A stretch of DNA of 64,000 bases from the NCBI GenBank assembly GCA_003149565.1, contig QCWH01000016.1:1-64000 (forward strand), written 5' to 3'. This DNA comes from Marivita sp. XM-24bin2 (GTDB lineage Bacteria > Pseudomonadota > Alphaproteobacteria > Rhodobacterales > Rhodobacteraceae). Both the position numbers and the translations under genes were made by a program. Below, in pieces: positions 48,144 through 57,071 of the stretch (within the stretch, counting starts at the first letter, position 1; each line of letters begins with the position of its first letter). Below the pieces are notes generated by a model that was not told the origin of the DNA, made no database searches, and saw nothing but the letters and a program-made list of their open reading frames with translations.

Positions 48144-49178
48144 TTAGCTGCCGCGCACTGTGTCGATCATCAACTGCACGTTCTCAGGATCCGCATCCGG
48201 CGTGATCCCGTGGCCAAGATTGAAGATATGCGGACCGTTCTTGAGCGCATCAACAACCTTGCGCGTTTCATCGACCAAAGCTTGCCCGCCGGTGACCATA
48301 TGGCTCGACGCGAGGTTGCCTTGCACGCACCCGCCCGGTTGCACATGCTCAGCCACCCATTCCGGAGAGACGCTGTCATCAACCGCAACGCAGTCAGCAC
48401 CCGTTGCCGCGTGGAAACCAATATAGCCGTCACCCGCCTGACGCGGGAACGCGATCACCGGAATACCGGGGTGGCGACGCTTGATCTCTTCGGTAATAAC
48501 CTTGGCCGGATACAACGCGTATTTTTGGAAATCCTCACCCTTGAGCGACCCCGCCCAACTGTCAAAGATTTTGACCACCTCGGCTCCGGCATCGATCTGC
48601 GCCGACAGATAGTCGATTGTGCTTTCGGTCAACCGTTCGATAATAGCCTCGAACAGTGCGCGGTTCTCTTCCTTGAGGGCATGCGCCGGACCCTGGTCCG
48701 GCGTACCGCGACCAGCGATCATGTAAGTGGCTACTGTCCACGGCGCCCCGGCGAACCCGATCAGCGTGGTCTCTTCCGGAAGTTCACGACGCAAAATGCG
48801 CACGGTTTCGTAAATCGGGTTCAGGGTGTCGTGGATCATCGCGCCCTTGCCGAGCTTGTCGAACTCTGCCTGCGTGGTGATCGTCGACAAGCGCGGCCCC
48901 TCGCCGGTGACAAACCAGAGGTCCGCGCCCAGCGCCTGCGGCAACAGCAGAATGTCCGCAAACAGGATCGCCGCATCGAACCCATAGCGGCGGATCGGCT
49001 GCAATGTCACCTCTGCGGCGAGTTCCGAATTGTAACAGAGCGACAGGAAATCCCCGGCCTGTGCACGGGTCGCGCGGTACTCGGGGAGGTAACGTCCAGC
49101 CTGACGCATCATCCAGATCGGCGGGGTCGGTAGAGTTTCGCCCGCAAGGGCACGGAGGATGGTTTTTGTCTGGCTCAT
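48144..49178 (-). CDS. hemE: Uroporphyrinogen decarboxylase
   Basis: HemE decarboxylates uroporphyrinogen III to coproporphyrinogen III in haem synthesis. The 344-residue product has the N-terminal [12 protein letters not shown] signature and the [15 protein letters not shown] segment. It diverges from hemC across 101 bp that contain two dyads. Confidence 0.97.
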   Translation of the reverse strand: MSQTKTILRALAGETLPTPPIWMMRQAGRYLPEYRATRAQAGDFLSLCYNSELAAEVTLQPIRRYGFDAAILFADILLLPQALGADLWFVTGEGPRLSTITTQAEFDKLGKGAMIHDTLNPIYETVRILRRELPEETTLIGFAGAPWTVATYMIAGRGTPDQGPAHALKEENRALFEAIIERLTESTIDYLSAQIDAGAEVVKIFDSWAGSLKGEDFQKYALYPAKVITEEIKRRHPGIPVIAFPRQAGDGYIGFHAATGADCVAVDDSVSPEWVAEHVQPGGCVQGNLASSHMVTGGQALVDETRKVVDALKNGPHIFNLGHGITPDADPENVQLMIDTVRGS

Positions 49179-49226
49179 CAGGTCTTTCCTTGTCTATTGT
49201 CCTCGGATCAACCTTAGAAAGTCATA

Positions 49227-49255
49227 TGTCAAGACAAGCATGGTTGTCAGGACAA
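49227..49255. promoter_or_regulatory. Paired TGTC-NN-GACA dyads between hemE and hemC
   Basis: TGTC-AA-GACA (49227-49236) and TTGTC-AG-GACAA (49244-49255) are two short perfect inverted repeats 18 bp apart, in the 101-bp divergent region. They could bind a regulator of haem synthesis. The identity is unknown; a TGT-N12-ACA reading that could suit PpsR (49245-49262) is also possible but common by chance. Confidence 0.35.
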
Positions 49256-49279
49256 GTTTACACGCATAAAGATCGATTC

Positions 49280-50230
49280 ATGACGATTGACCTGCCCACA
49301 CCCGAACAACCTCTGAACATCGGCACACGCGGTTCTCCGCTGGCTCTGGCTCAGGCGAACGAAACCCGCGACCGGCTCGCCAAAGCTTTTGATCTGCCGC
49401 ATGAGGCGTTCACGATCGTTGTCATCAAGACGACCGGTGACAAGATTATCGACCGTCCTTTGAAAGAAATCGGGGGCAAAGGCCTGTTCACCCGCGAGAT
49501 CGAAGAAGACATGCTGTCGGGCAAGATCGACATCGCCGTGCACTCCATGAAAGACATGCCGGTACTCCAGCCCGAGGGTCTGTTCCTCGACACGTACCTG
49601 CCCCGCGAAGATGTCCGTGATGCGTTCATCTCACCAGAATTCAGCCGCATCGCACAGCTACCCGAAGCCGCCATTGTTGGCACGTCGTCCCTGCGCCGCC
49701 GTGCACAATTGCTGAACCGGCGGCCCGATCTGAACGTGGTCGAGTTTCGCGGCAACCTGCAAACCCGCCTGAAAAAGCTTGAAGACGGCGTTGCGTCCTG
49801 CACGTTTCTCGCGATGGCCGGTCTGAACCGGCTCGGCATGGATCAAGTACCGAAAACCGCGATCGACACAACCGACATGCTGCCCGCCGTCGCTCAGGGG
49901 GCGATTGGCATCGAACGCCGCGCAGATGACAACCGCGCCGCCGAGATGCTTTCTGCCATCCACGATAAGCAAACCGGTCAACAGCTCGCTGCGGAACGCG
50001 CGTTTCTTGCTGAACTGGACGGCTCTTGCGAAACCCCCATTGCCGGGTTGGCCGAACTCAATGGCGACACTCTTCGTCTACGCGGTGAGGTCCTGCGCCC
50101 CGACGGCTCGGAATCGCATTCAGACGAAATCAGTGGTCCGATTTCAGATGGTGCAGAAATGGGCAAGGCACTTGCCCGTACCCTTCTGGAGCGCGCAGGC
50201 GACGGCTTCTTCGACTGGCACGGCACGTAA
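49280..50230 (+). CDS. hemC: Hydroxymethylbilane synthase
   Basis: HemC joins four porphobilinogen units into hydroxymethylbilane. The 316-residue product has the NIGTRGSPLALAQ N-terminal motif, VGTSSLRRRAQLL with the substrate-binding arginines near 135-145, and GSCETPIAG, whose Cys carries the dipyrromethane cofactor. Frames upstream continue open, but this ATG gives the family N-terminus. Confidence 0.96.
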   Translation: MTIDLPTPEQPLNIGTRGSPLALAQANETRDRLAKAFDLPHEAFTIVVIKTTGDKIIDRPLKEIGGKGLFTREIEEDMLSGKIDIAVHSMKDMPVLQPEGLFLDTYLPREDVRDAFISPEFSRIAQLPEAAIVGTSSLRRRAQLLNRRPDLNVVEFRGNLQTRLKKLEDGVASCTFLAMAGLNRLGMDQVPKTAIDTTDMLPAVAQGAIGIERRADDNRAAEMLSAIHDKQTGQQLAAERAFLAELDGSCETPIAGLAELNGDTLRLRGEVLRPDGSESHSDEISGPISDGAEMGKALARTLLERAGDGFFDWHGT

Positions 50231-50238
50231 CGCGCCGG

Positions 50239-51045
50239 TCACTCCGGCACGGCAAAGGTCAAAGAGGCCCAGAGGCTTTCCCAGACAGGGCCATCCTCTT
50301 GCCGCGGTTCCAGCGGCCGCAAGACCACCGCATCGGCAAGATAGGCGTATCCGGGTTGCACCGGCAGCGAGACGCGACCATCCGCATCCGTTCTGTGCAA
50401 TGTGACCTCGACCTCTCCTTCCGGGGGGCGGGCAAACAGTTCGACCTGTGCATCGGCGCGGGGTTCGCCGTTATAAAGGACGCGGATTGGGAGACCGGCA
50501 GAGACGTCGTCGGTGTATGGATTCGCCTCGGCCACAATCTCGGTCTCCAAGCCAACGACGGTATCCGAGCCGGCGCCATCTCCGACGGCGATCAGGCTTT
50601 TGGCATAGCGGCTATAAAGCTCGACAAAATCGCTCTCGGGAAGGCCGCGCTCTGCGTGAAGCGCTAATACGCCTTCGAAATCCTTGTGCTCGACAAAATT
50701 CACAAATTTCTGCCACTCGCGATAGGTCAGCGTGTAGTCGCGCGTTTGGTGAATAATCACACACAAGCCATCATCAGGCGCTGCAACATTCAACGCGGGT
50801 CGGTCGCCAGACCTTCCCGGAACCGGCGATAGCGCACCACCACAGTTCATATCGAAACGCTCGAAATTGCGCTCCAGATAGGATTGCTCGGACCCTTTGA
50901 AAGTCTCTCCCACCCTCAGGGTCGCCAACAGCGTACCGCCTTCCGGCACTTGGTAGGCCTGCGGATCAATCCAGAATTCATGTGCCGAGCCAGAAAAGGG
51001 CACTGTAGTCAAGGCAATTGCGCAAAGCGTTTTGGTCAGTTTCAT
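50239..51045 (-). CDS. DUF4198 periplasmic protein
   Basis: The 268-residue product has a signal peptide (ending GSA-H) and then HEFWIDPQAYQVPEG, the usual beginning of DUF4198 proteins, many of which lie near nickel or cobalt uptake genes. The mature N-terminal His may bind metal. No metal transporter genes are adjacent. It overlaps the SRPBCC gene by four bp. Confidence 0.8.
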   Translation of the reverse strand: MKLTKTLCAIALTTVPFSGSAHEFWIDPQAYQVPEGGTLLATLRVGETFKGSEQSYLERNFERFDMNCGGALSPVPGRSGDRPALNVAAPDDGLCVIIHQTRDYTLTYREWQKFVNFVEHKDFEGVLALHAERGLPESDFVELYSRYAKSLIAVGDGAGSDTVVGLETEIVAEANPYTDDVSAGLPIRVLYNGEPRADAQVELFARPPEGEVEVTLHRTDADGRVSLPVQPGYAYLADAVVLRPLEPRQEDGPVWESLWASLTFAVPE

Positions 51046-51509
51046 GCGATCTTCGCCGCCTTGCTTTCGATGGAGCGTGCAAAATCAGACATGCGTTTCT
51101 TGACCTTTTTGTTGATGGTTGAGCGAGCCAGCTTGAACGACTGCACCAGCAATCGGGCAGATAGCGTGTTCGGCAACATTTTAAATACCATGTTGACCCG
51201 CGTTCGGTTCGGCGACAGCGGGACAAGCTCAATCAGCGTGCTGGTTTCAAGCCCTCCGGTGACACCTTTGAACGACACCATGTTGGGCGCGTCATAGCCA
51301 TCCAGTAAGATCGTTGCTCGGCGATCCCGCCCTCGAAACCGGAACTGCGCCTCCCAGCCTTCGCCAAGGGTTGGTGCTGATCCACGGAATTGTCGCCGCA
51401 CATCGATGCCCCGCCGCATGGCCTGCCGCTCCATTGCGTCAAACGCGGTCAGCTCCGCAAAGACCTGATCAATCGGTGCTGCCACATCTTCCGTTCCAGT
51501 CACTTGCAT
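51042..51509 (-). CDS. SRPBCC-family protein
   Basis: The 155-residue protein has the START/Bet v1-like SRPBCC pattern: an N-terminal VAAPIDQVFAELTAFDAMER segment, GWEAQFRFRGRDRRATI, and a long C-terminal helix. Such proteins bind hydrophobic ligands. Its stop overlaps the DUF4198 start, so the two are co-translated. Function unknown. Confidence 0.75.
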   Translation of the reverse strand: MQVTGTEDVAAPIDQVFAELTAFDAMERQAMRRGIDVRRQFRGSAPTLGEGWEAQFRFRGRDRRATILLDGYDAPNMVSFKGVTGGLETSTLIELVPLSPNRTRVNMVFKMLPNTLSARLLVQSFKLARSTINKKVKKRMSDFARSIESKAAKIA

Positions 51510-51549
51510 CGCCGCGCCCCCACTTCGATCTTCTCTTTCAAGAGTTGCG

Positions 51550-52518
51550 TTATTCGAGTGTGTCGGCAAGCCAGTTGCGCAACAAAAAATGCGCGATGGC
51601 ACCTTTTCGCGCAGGCAACAAACCTGCTCTGAAGCCCGCCAGCGCATCCATGACCTCTTCCCTGCTTACCCAGAGCGCGTCTTCGATTTCCTGCGGATCG
51701 ATGTTGATCTCTTCACTCAGAGCGATTCCGTGACAGCCAAACATAAGAGACGCGGGGAAGGGCCAAGGCTGGCTGGACAGGTATTGCACCTCACCCACCC
51801 GCACACCAGCCTCTTCCCATACTTCGCGGCGCACGGCGGCCTCAATTGTCTCGCCGGGCTCTACAAAGCCTGCGAGGCAGGAATACATGCCTTCCGGCCA
51901 GCCCGGCGACCGTCCCAGCAACACCTTGTTGCCATGCGTGATGAGCATGATCACCACAGGATCGGTGCGGGGGAAATGGCTGGCGCCACACGCCTGACAC
52001 ACCCGCTGCCACCCGGCTTGCGTGACATCGCTTTCAGAACCACATCGCGCGCAAAAGCCGTGGGTTTCGTGCCAGCCAATAATGGCCTTGGCCGTCGCAG
52101 CCAATTCCGCATCACGCGGGCTGAGGTGTGTCATGATACTGCGCAACTCCGCAAAACCGTGGTCCTCCGGCAGACTTGGATGCGATTGCACACTTGTGTC
52201 GATAAAGGCACCGACCGCGCTCACATCTGTGTCCGGAACCCAATCGGATATGTCATGCGCAAACCGCGCGGCCCCATCCTCACGACCAAGCAAGATCGGT
52301 GCACTGCGCGCCTCTTTCAGAATCGGATGATCCAGCGGCAGGCGCACCAAAATGCGACTGTCAGCGTCGCCCGTAACAAGCGGCTTGCCTTTCCACATAA
52401 GGACTGTGCGCGTTTCTGCGGCCTGCATGATCTTGGCCAGGGCCGGGATATCACCGCGCAGCTCTGCGGCGCGATCCAAACCAGAGCCACCAAATGTCAC
52501 ATGTTCCGCGTTGCGCAT
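51550..52518 (-). CDS. nudC: NAD(+) diphosphatase NudC
   Basis: NudC hydrolyses NAD(H) to NMN and AMP, and removes NAD caps from RNA. The 322-residue product has the four-Cys zinc ribbon FCARCGS and CQACGASHFPR near 172-195. The Nudix box GFVEPGETIEAAVRREVWEEAG (first part GFVEPGETIEAAVRRE) lies near 228-250. The SQPWPFPASLM segment is typical of NudC. The chosen ATG gives the family's normal length. Confidence 0.95.
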   Translation of the reverse strand: MRNAEHVTFGGSGLDRAAELRGDIPALAKIMQAAETRTVLMWKGKPLVTGDADSRILVRLPLDHPILKEARSAPILLGREDGAARFAHDISDWVPDTDVSAVGAFIDTSVQSHPSLPEDHGFAELRSIMTHLSPRDAELAATAKAIIGWHETHGFCARCGSESDVTQAGWQRVCQACGASHFPRTDPVVIMLITHGNKVLLGRSPGWPEGMYSCLAGFVEPGETIEAAVRREVWEEAGVRVGEVQYLSSQPWPFPASLMFGCHGIALSEEINIDPQEIEDALWVSREEVMDALAGFRAGLLPARKGAIAHFLLRNWLADTLE

Positions 52519-52644
52519 GACCGCCCTCGCCTCTGTTGTTATCGTCTGCGCTTGCCATGTGACGGGCCAAAGAACAATGGAGCAGTGCAGAAATGCAATC
52601 GGCAACGGGTTGCATTCCGCCAACGCCTCTATTATCTCACAAGT

Positions 52645-52741
52645 CGAGAGGTTGGCGCGGGCGAGCACCTCGCCAACCCGGTCAGGTCCGGAAGGAAGCA
52701 GCCGTAACGAGCCACGCTTGGGTCGTTGTCCAGCCTCTCAC
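52645..52741 (+). ncRNA. ffs: SRP RNA (4.5S type)
   Basis: The RNA of the signal recognition particle binds Ffh and targets membrane proteins to the translocon. About 95 nt fold into a single hairpin: the 5' arm GAGAGGTTGG pairs with CCAGCCTCTC at the 3' end. The conserved apical domain is GGTCAGGTCCGGAAGGAAGC followed by AGCC (52680-52703). It is a short, non-coding gene between nudC and the phosphatase. Confidence 0.93.
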
Positions 52742-52742
52742 C

Positions 52743-53258
52743 TTAATCCCTTTGCTCGTGGCGCACAAACGTAGCAGGGCTGCGTTTACCCGCCAAAGCC
52801 CAGGCCATCTGCTCGGGCGTTTCGATCGCGCAAGGACGTATCGCGCGGAGCCTTTCAAGCGCATCTTCAGGCGCTTCCCCAAGCTCCGTCATCAGACGCA
52901 ATGCCACCATACCAGAGCGGCCGCATCCGCCCCGGCAATGCACCAGAATGCGCCCACCCCCCATCAAGGCGCGTCGCGCATTTACACTGACGCCGGGCCA
53001 GGCATGTTCAAATTCGGCGTCCGGGACACCAAAGTCATGGATTGGCAGATGCTCCAAACGACAGCCTGCATCGACAAGGTCGCGCCAGAGCCCCGCCGCA
53101 CCGGCGGCAACCAGTTCGACCTCGCTGACCAGCGAGATGACAATAGCCGGTTTCCATTCAATGAGATGCTGCACATCTCCCGCATAATCTCCGTCGCCGC
53201 CCGGTATCGGCGAAAGTGCGAGGATGCCCTCCCCTACAGATAATGCATAGACAATCAT
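52743..53258 (-). CDS. Dual-specificity/tyrosine phosphatase-family protein
   Basis: The 171-residue protein has the Cys-based phosphatase signature HCRGGCGRSG (HC-X5-R) near residue 120, preceded by the GGGRILVHC strand, and a possible general-acid Asp in IHDFGVPD. It resembles dual-specificity phosphatases acting on protein or small molecules. One bp separates its ATG from the stop of the upstream peptidase gene. The substrate is unknown. Confidence 0.82.
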   Translation of the reverse strand: MIVYALSVGEGILALSPIPGGDGDYAGDVQHLIEWKPAIVISLVSEVELVAAGAAGLWRDLVDAGCRLEHLPIHDFGVPDAEFEHAWPGVSVNARRALMGGGRILVHCRGGCGRSGMVALRLMTELGEAPEDALERLRAIRPCAIETPEQMAWALAGKRSPATFVRHEQRD

Positions 53259-53259
53259 C

Positions 53260-54093
53260 CTAAAGCCGCTGCGCCCGAAACGTATCACAACTGCGAATGT
53301 TGCCGCTCTGATAGCCGGTGGCAAACCATTTGGACCGTTGCTCTGATGTACCGTGGGTGAACGTATGGGGTTGTGGAACGCGGCCCGCGCGCGCTTGCAG
53401 GTGATCATCTCCAATCATCCGCGCGGCGTTCAATGCCTCTTCCAGATCGCCAGGCTCCAATAACCCTTCAACAAACCGAGCCCAAACACCGGACAAGCAA
53501 TCCGCCTGCAATTCCAGCCGAACGGTCAGCGCGTTTGCCTGCGTTTCCCCAACGACCTGCCGACGCTCGTTCACCTGCCCGAGAATGCCCAATTCGTTTT
53601 GCACGTGATGCGCCACCTCATGAGCAATCACATAAGCCGCTGCAAAATCCCCGCGCGCGCCCAACTGCCGCGACAGCGTCGCAAAAAAGGCCGTATCCAG
53701 ATAAGCCTTTTCATCGGCTGGGCAGTAAAAAGGTCCGGTTGCACCGCTGGCATTGCCACAAGGGGACGATGTCACACCGGAAAAAAGCACCAAAATGGGT
53801 GGATCGTATGGGCGGCCGACCTGAGCCGGAAAGATTTCACCCCAAACCGATTCTGTGGTGGCCAGAACACGCGACGTGAACTGTGTCGCGCGCTCTTCCT
53901 CGGCGTTCAGTTCTCGGTCGGCTAAGGGGGTTTGTGCTGTTTGCTGCAGAAGAGGCGTGACATCTATTCCGGCGAAATAGCCAATTGCGAGCACGATCAA
54001 AAGGCCGACGCCACCAATTCCGGCCTTGCCACCGCCAGCACTGCGACGGCGGTCTTCGATATTCCGGCTTCTACGAATCCCTCTGAGACGCAT
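53260..54093 (-). CDS. Neutral zinc metallopeptidase (YpfJ family)
   Basis: The 277-residue protein has an N-terminal basic region, one membrane segment (about 30-46), and the HEVAHHVQN zinc-binding motif (HExxH) near 165. The later LELQADCLSGVWA segment contains the third ligand area. YpfJ-type proteins are uncharacterised putative peptidases. The start was chosen at MRLRGIRRSR, where the family begins. Confidence 0.88.
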   Translation of the reverse strand: MRLRGIRRSRNIEDRRRSAGGGKAGIGGVGLLIVLAIGYFAGIDVTPLLQQTAQTPLADRELNAEEERATQFTSRVLATTESVWGEIFPAQVGRPYDPPILVLFSGVTSSPCGNASGATGPFYCPADEKAYLDTAFFATLSRQLGARGDFAAAYVIAHEVAHHVQNELGILGQVNERRQVVGETQANALTVRLELQADCLSGVWARFVEGLLEPGDLEEALNAARMIGDDHLQARAGRVPQPHTFTHGTSEQRSKWFATGYQSGNIRSCDTFRAQRL

Positions 54094-54154
54094 GTCATAC
54101 CCCAAGACATCTAAGGGGCCATGATACACGGGGGGTCGCGAGGCGAAAACCCTG

Positions 54155-54946
54155 TCAGTCTGTGGTGCGGATGACCTTGGCCAGCTCTGCGAACATCTGG
54201 TTGTTTGCACACAGCACAGCGCCGTCCTCAAGCGGCATTTGCCCCGGACGCAGACCTTCGACCAAAGCACCAGCTTCCGACGCAATCAGCAGGCCCGCCG
54301 CCAGATCGGTCCGCGCACCTTCACGCTGCCAGAAACCATCCAAGCGACCCGAGGCCACATACGCCAGATCAAGAGCACTGGAGCCAGAGGCACGCAGCCC
54401 TGTGCATTCAGGCATGATCCGGGCCAGGTCCTTGAGGGTTGCAGGCAATGTCCGTTTCGCGCCGAACGGTACCGCATGCCCCAGCACCGACTCGACCAAG
54501 CGGGTACGGCCAGAAACGCGCACGCGCTTGTTGTCGTTCAACCAGGAGCCCTGTCCTTTTTCGGCATAGAACATCTCGTCCTTTGCCGGATCGAACACCA
54601 CAGCCGACACAACCTGGCCTTTGTGTTCCACCGCGATGGACACCGAAAAATGCGGTTGGCCGTGCAAGAAATTCGCAGCGCCTTCAAGCGGGTTCACGAT
54701 CCAGCGCCGCGTCGGATCCTGGCCATCTGTCTCACCGGTCGGATCAAGATATCCATAGGTAGCGCGTGCGCCGGTCAGTTCATCTCTCAGCAGCTGCGAA
54801 GCGGCCTTACCCGTACGGGCGACGAACTCGGCAACATTTGCAGCTGACGACTGAAGGTTTTCGACTTCGCGAAAATCCTTGTTAAGTGATCGGCCTGCTT
54901 TGCGAGCGGCTTTGATCATGATGTTGAGATTGGCACTGCCCTGCAT
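54155..54946 (-). CDS. Inositol monophosphatase-family protein with altered metal site
   Basis: The 263-residue protein is homologous to inositol monophosphatase/SuhB across its whole length. The central metal-binding motif, usually WIVDPLDGTTNF, reads WIVNPLEGAANF: Asn85 and Glu88 replace the two aspartates. The late motif reads GARTDLAAG instead of the usual WD pair. The enzyme may be weak, altered or purely structural, perhaps keeping a SuhB-like RNA or transcription role. It is monocistronic. Confidence 0.85.
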   Translation of the reverse strand: MQGSANLNIMIKAARKAGRSLNKDFREVENLQSSAANVAEFVARTGKAASQLLRDELTGARATYGYLDPTGETDGQDPTRRWIVNPLEGAANFLHGQPHFSVSIAVEHKGQVVSAVVFDPAKDEMFYAEKGQGSWLNDNKRVRVSGRTRLVESVLGHAVPFGAKRTLPATLKDLARIMPECTGLRASGSSALDLAYVASGRLDGFWQREGARTDLAAGLLIASEAGALVEGLRPGQMPLEDGAVLCANNQMFAELAKVIRTTD

Positions 54947-55124
54947 CGTGGGCCTCCGGCTGTTCGGGATCAGACCGGGCGTATAAGCGGGACACGCCGT
55001 AATGCCAAGAGGGCGCGAGCGATGACGGCGTTTCACGTCACTGCGAGATGTGTATCAAGCACCTTACTTCGGCAATATGACCTGCCATCTTGGTGGCAGT
55101 CTTATTTCAGAAGGATAATCCCGC

Positions 55125-55571
55125 ATGCATCGCCGCACCTTTACCGCCCTCACACTCGCTACACCTGCGCTGTTGCTTGCGCGCCCGGCCCGCGCACGCG
55201 AGCCAGAGATTTATCAGGAGGGAGGGATTGCTATCGACGGCTCTGACCCTGTTGGCTACTTCACCAACGGCGGCCCGGTTCCGGGAGGCGATGCGACAGT
55301 AGAGTACAAGGGCGCAACGTGGCGTTTTGCCGATCAATCCTCTGCTGATGCATTCAGCGCCGATCCTGCTGCCTATGAACCGGCCTTTGGTGGCTATTGC
55401 GCATTCGCGGCGTCGCGCGGCTATCTTGCCCCGACGACACCTGAGGCCTGGACGATCTACGAAGACAAGCTTTACCTCAACGCCAATTTGCGCGCCCGCG
55501 AGCTTTGGCTTGAAGACATTCCGGGCAACATCGCCAAGGGCAATGCAAACTGGCCGGGGATCCTGGGCTAA
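55125..55571 (+). CDS. YHS domain-containing secreted protein
   Basis: The 148-residue protein has a signal peptide with an RR pair (MHRRTFTAL, ending ARA-R) and a YHS-like domain: IDGSDPVGYFTNG near 37 and WRFADQSSADAFSADPAAYEP near 66, then FGGYCAFAAS. YHS domains are often tied to copper-handling or metal proteins. A large hairpin follows at 55600-55655. Confidence 0.88.
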   Translation: MHRRTFTALTLATPALLLARPARAREPEIYQEGGIAIDGSDPVGYFTNGGPVPGGDATVEYKGATWRFADQSSADAFSADPAAYEPAFGGYCAFAASRGYLAPTTPEAWTIYEDKLYLNANLRARELWLEDIPGNIAKGNANWPGILG

Positions 55572-55599
55572 CGCCCCTTACAGCCGTCAGAAATGATGA

Positions 55600-55655
55600 G
55601 GCGGCAGATCGCATCTTTGATCCGACGGTCTGGATCAAAGATGCGATCTGCCGCC
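55600..55655. repeat. Perfect 24-bp inverted repeat
   Basis: The arms 55600-55623 and 55632-55655 are exactly complementary over 24 bp and enclose the 8-nt loop GACGGTCT. The arms begin GGCGGCAGATCG and contain CATCTTTGATCC. It lies between the convergent YHS and second DUF1127 genes and has no T-run. It is longer and more perfect than any terminator in the window. Confidence 0.9.
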
Positions 55656-55681
55656 CGTTGAGGTCCGCATGACTTTGCCGA

Positions 55682-55873
55682 TTACAGCAAGTCGAAACGA
55701 TTGAGCCCGATATCCTTGAGCTGCGCTTCGCTCAGGTTCAGAAGCGCTTTGCGCGTCACGCGCATCTCGTTCCAAGCAGCAAAGGTATCTTTGAGGCCCA
55801 TGATGCGGTTGACGAAGTTGTGCACCGCGATGGCGCCAAACGGGGGATATGTGGTTGTGACAGTGTATGCCAT
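55682..55873 (-). CDS. Small DUF1127 protein (second copy)
   Basis: The 63-residue protein ends in the DUF1127 pattern TRKALLNLSEAQLKDIGLNR, close to the copy at 41019. The N-terminal part (MAYTVTTTYPPFGAIAVHN) differs. AGAGG stands before the ATG. The 194 bp upstream hold its promoter region and show no other gene. Confidence 0.88.
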   Translation of the reverse strand: MAYTVTTTYPPFGAIAVHNFVNRIMGLKDTFAAWNEMRVTRKALLNLSEAQLKDIGLNRFDLL

Positions 55874-56067
55874 TGTGAACGACCTCTTTCTCAACAGCTC
55901 AAGCTGCTCTGATTGACGGATGGCAGATAGTGTTGGGAAAGCTGACTCACAATTGCTGCTTTGGCAGGCCAGATCTGACCTCACTGCATAGCGATTGAGC
56001 GATTTGAAAACGGCCGATATAGCGGAGATGCGCACGGTTTAAGCTGAACCTCAATCACCGCTAACCT

Positions 56068-56958
56068 TCACCCCCGCGCCTGCCGCTCCATTCTTGTCGC
56101 CCATGCCTCGGCAAGGTTGAAGAGCACATTCTCAAACTGTGGCTTGGCGACCAAGAAAAACAGCCACTTGGTCAGAACGGACCCCTTCAGCTTCGCCTCG
56201 ATCAGAATTGTGAACGTCGTGCCTGTTCCGTCGCTTTCGGCGCACCAGGTCCCGTGCAGCTCTGAGAAAGGATACGGGTAGTCATCGGCTTCGGTATGAA
56301 CGCGAAAGCCAAAACTGCGGCCTTCCTCATAGATATCACAGGTTTCATGCCAGCTTTCTCCCTTCGGCCCGTAGCAGCGCCGCTGCATGCCCAAGCCCTC
56401 TCCCTCGACGACCTCGACCTTTGTCAGGTTGTCGGCAACGTCGGCATAACCCGGGTGATCGGTCATCACGCGCCAAACCAACCCGAGTGGTGCATCAACT
56501 GCCCGATCCACACGCGCCAGGATCTTCCGTCCGGACACTTGGACAAAAGCTTTGCTGAGTGTCGGGCGGATCGCTCTTGCACCCAGGAATTGACCGGCAC
56601 CAAAAAGACCGACAAACGCGGCGACCACAGCAATCACAACTTGACCAACACCTGTAAACAGGTGGCCACCGAGTGCGAGCACAACCAAGCTGCCCAAGAC
56701 CCATCCCAAGTCCATTAACGAGATAATCACCACCTGCCCTTTGGAAACGCGCTTGTTTTTGACCAGACTGAACAGAACAAGTGCAAAGGCGATCAGTCCG
56801 ATCCCCAGAAGGCGCAGCCCAACGTCCTGCCACGTCGCTGGAATCTTGAAAATCCAGCCTGCCATCAAACCGGGCATGGCAATCAGAAAGATTCCGATGA
56901 AAGTGGAAAAGATCGCGTTAAGTCCAAGAAAGGTTCGTGCCGTCGTCGCATGTTCCAT
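56068..56958 (-). CDS. Membrane protein fused to an SRPBCC domain
   Basis: The 296-residue protein has four hydrophobic segments in its N-terminal half (about 8-28, 45-65, 75-97 and 105-125). An SRPBCC domain follows (about 150-290), starting ARVDRAVDAPLGLVWRVMTDH and ending in a long helix. The SRPBCC part would be cytoplasmic. I do not recognise a studied family with this fusion. It is divergent from an XRE-type regulator across 113 bp with dyads, so that regulator probably controls it. Confidence 0.8.
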   Translation of the reverse strand: MEHATTARTFLGLNAIFSTFIGIFLIAMPGLMAGWIFKIPATWQDVGLRLLGIGLIAFALVLFSLVKNKRVSKGQVVIISLMDLGWVLGSLVVLALGGHLFTGVGQVVIAVVAAFVGLFGAGQFLGARAIRPTLSKAFVQVSGRKILARVDRAVDAPLGLVWRVMTDHPGYADVADNLTKVEVVEGEGLGMQRRCYGPKGESWHETCDIYEEGRSFGFRVHTEADDYPYPFSELHGTWCAESDGTGTTFTILIEAKLKGSVLTKWLFFLVAKPQFENVLFNLAEAWATRMERQARG

Positions 56959-56969
56959 GATTTTTCCGA

Positions 56970-57038
56970 TATCGTCAGTTGAGTGTCGTCGACGATACTG
57001 ACCGTTGCAGAAAGCAACTCAATTACGTCAGAAGTAAT
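56970..57038. promoter_or_regulatory. Dyads in the divergent regulator/membrane-protein gap
   Basis: TATCGTC (56970-56976) and GACGATA (56991-56997) form a 7-bp inverted repeat that encloses the palindrome TCGTCGACGA (56986-56995). A second repeat is ATTAC-N7-GTAAT at 57022-57038. They are candidate operators of the adjoining HTH regulator. Confidence 0.4.
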
Positions 57039-57071
57039 CGACGCAATTCGCTGGAACTGCGAAAGTGAGGC

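Noticed and set aside
49245..49262. TGT-N12-ACA as a PpsR/CrtJ site before hemC
   Set aside because: The pattern is too loose to rely on, and nothing in the window shows that this organism is phototrophic.
55600..55655. Hairpin read as the end of an insertion sequence
   Set aside because: There is no transposase gene or second copy in the window; kept as an unexplained repeat.
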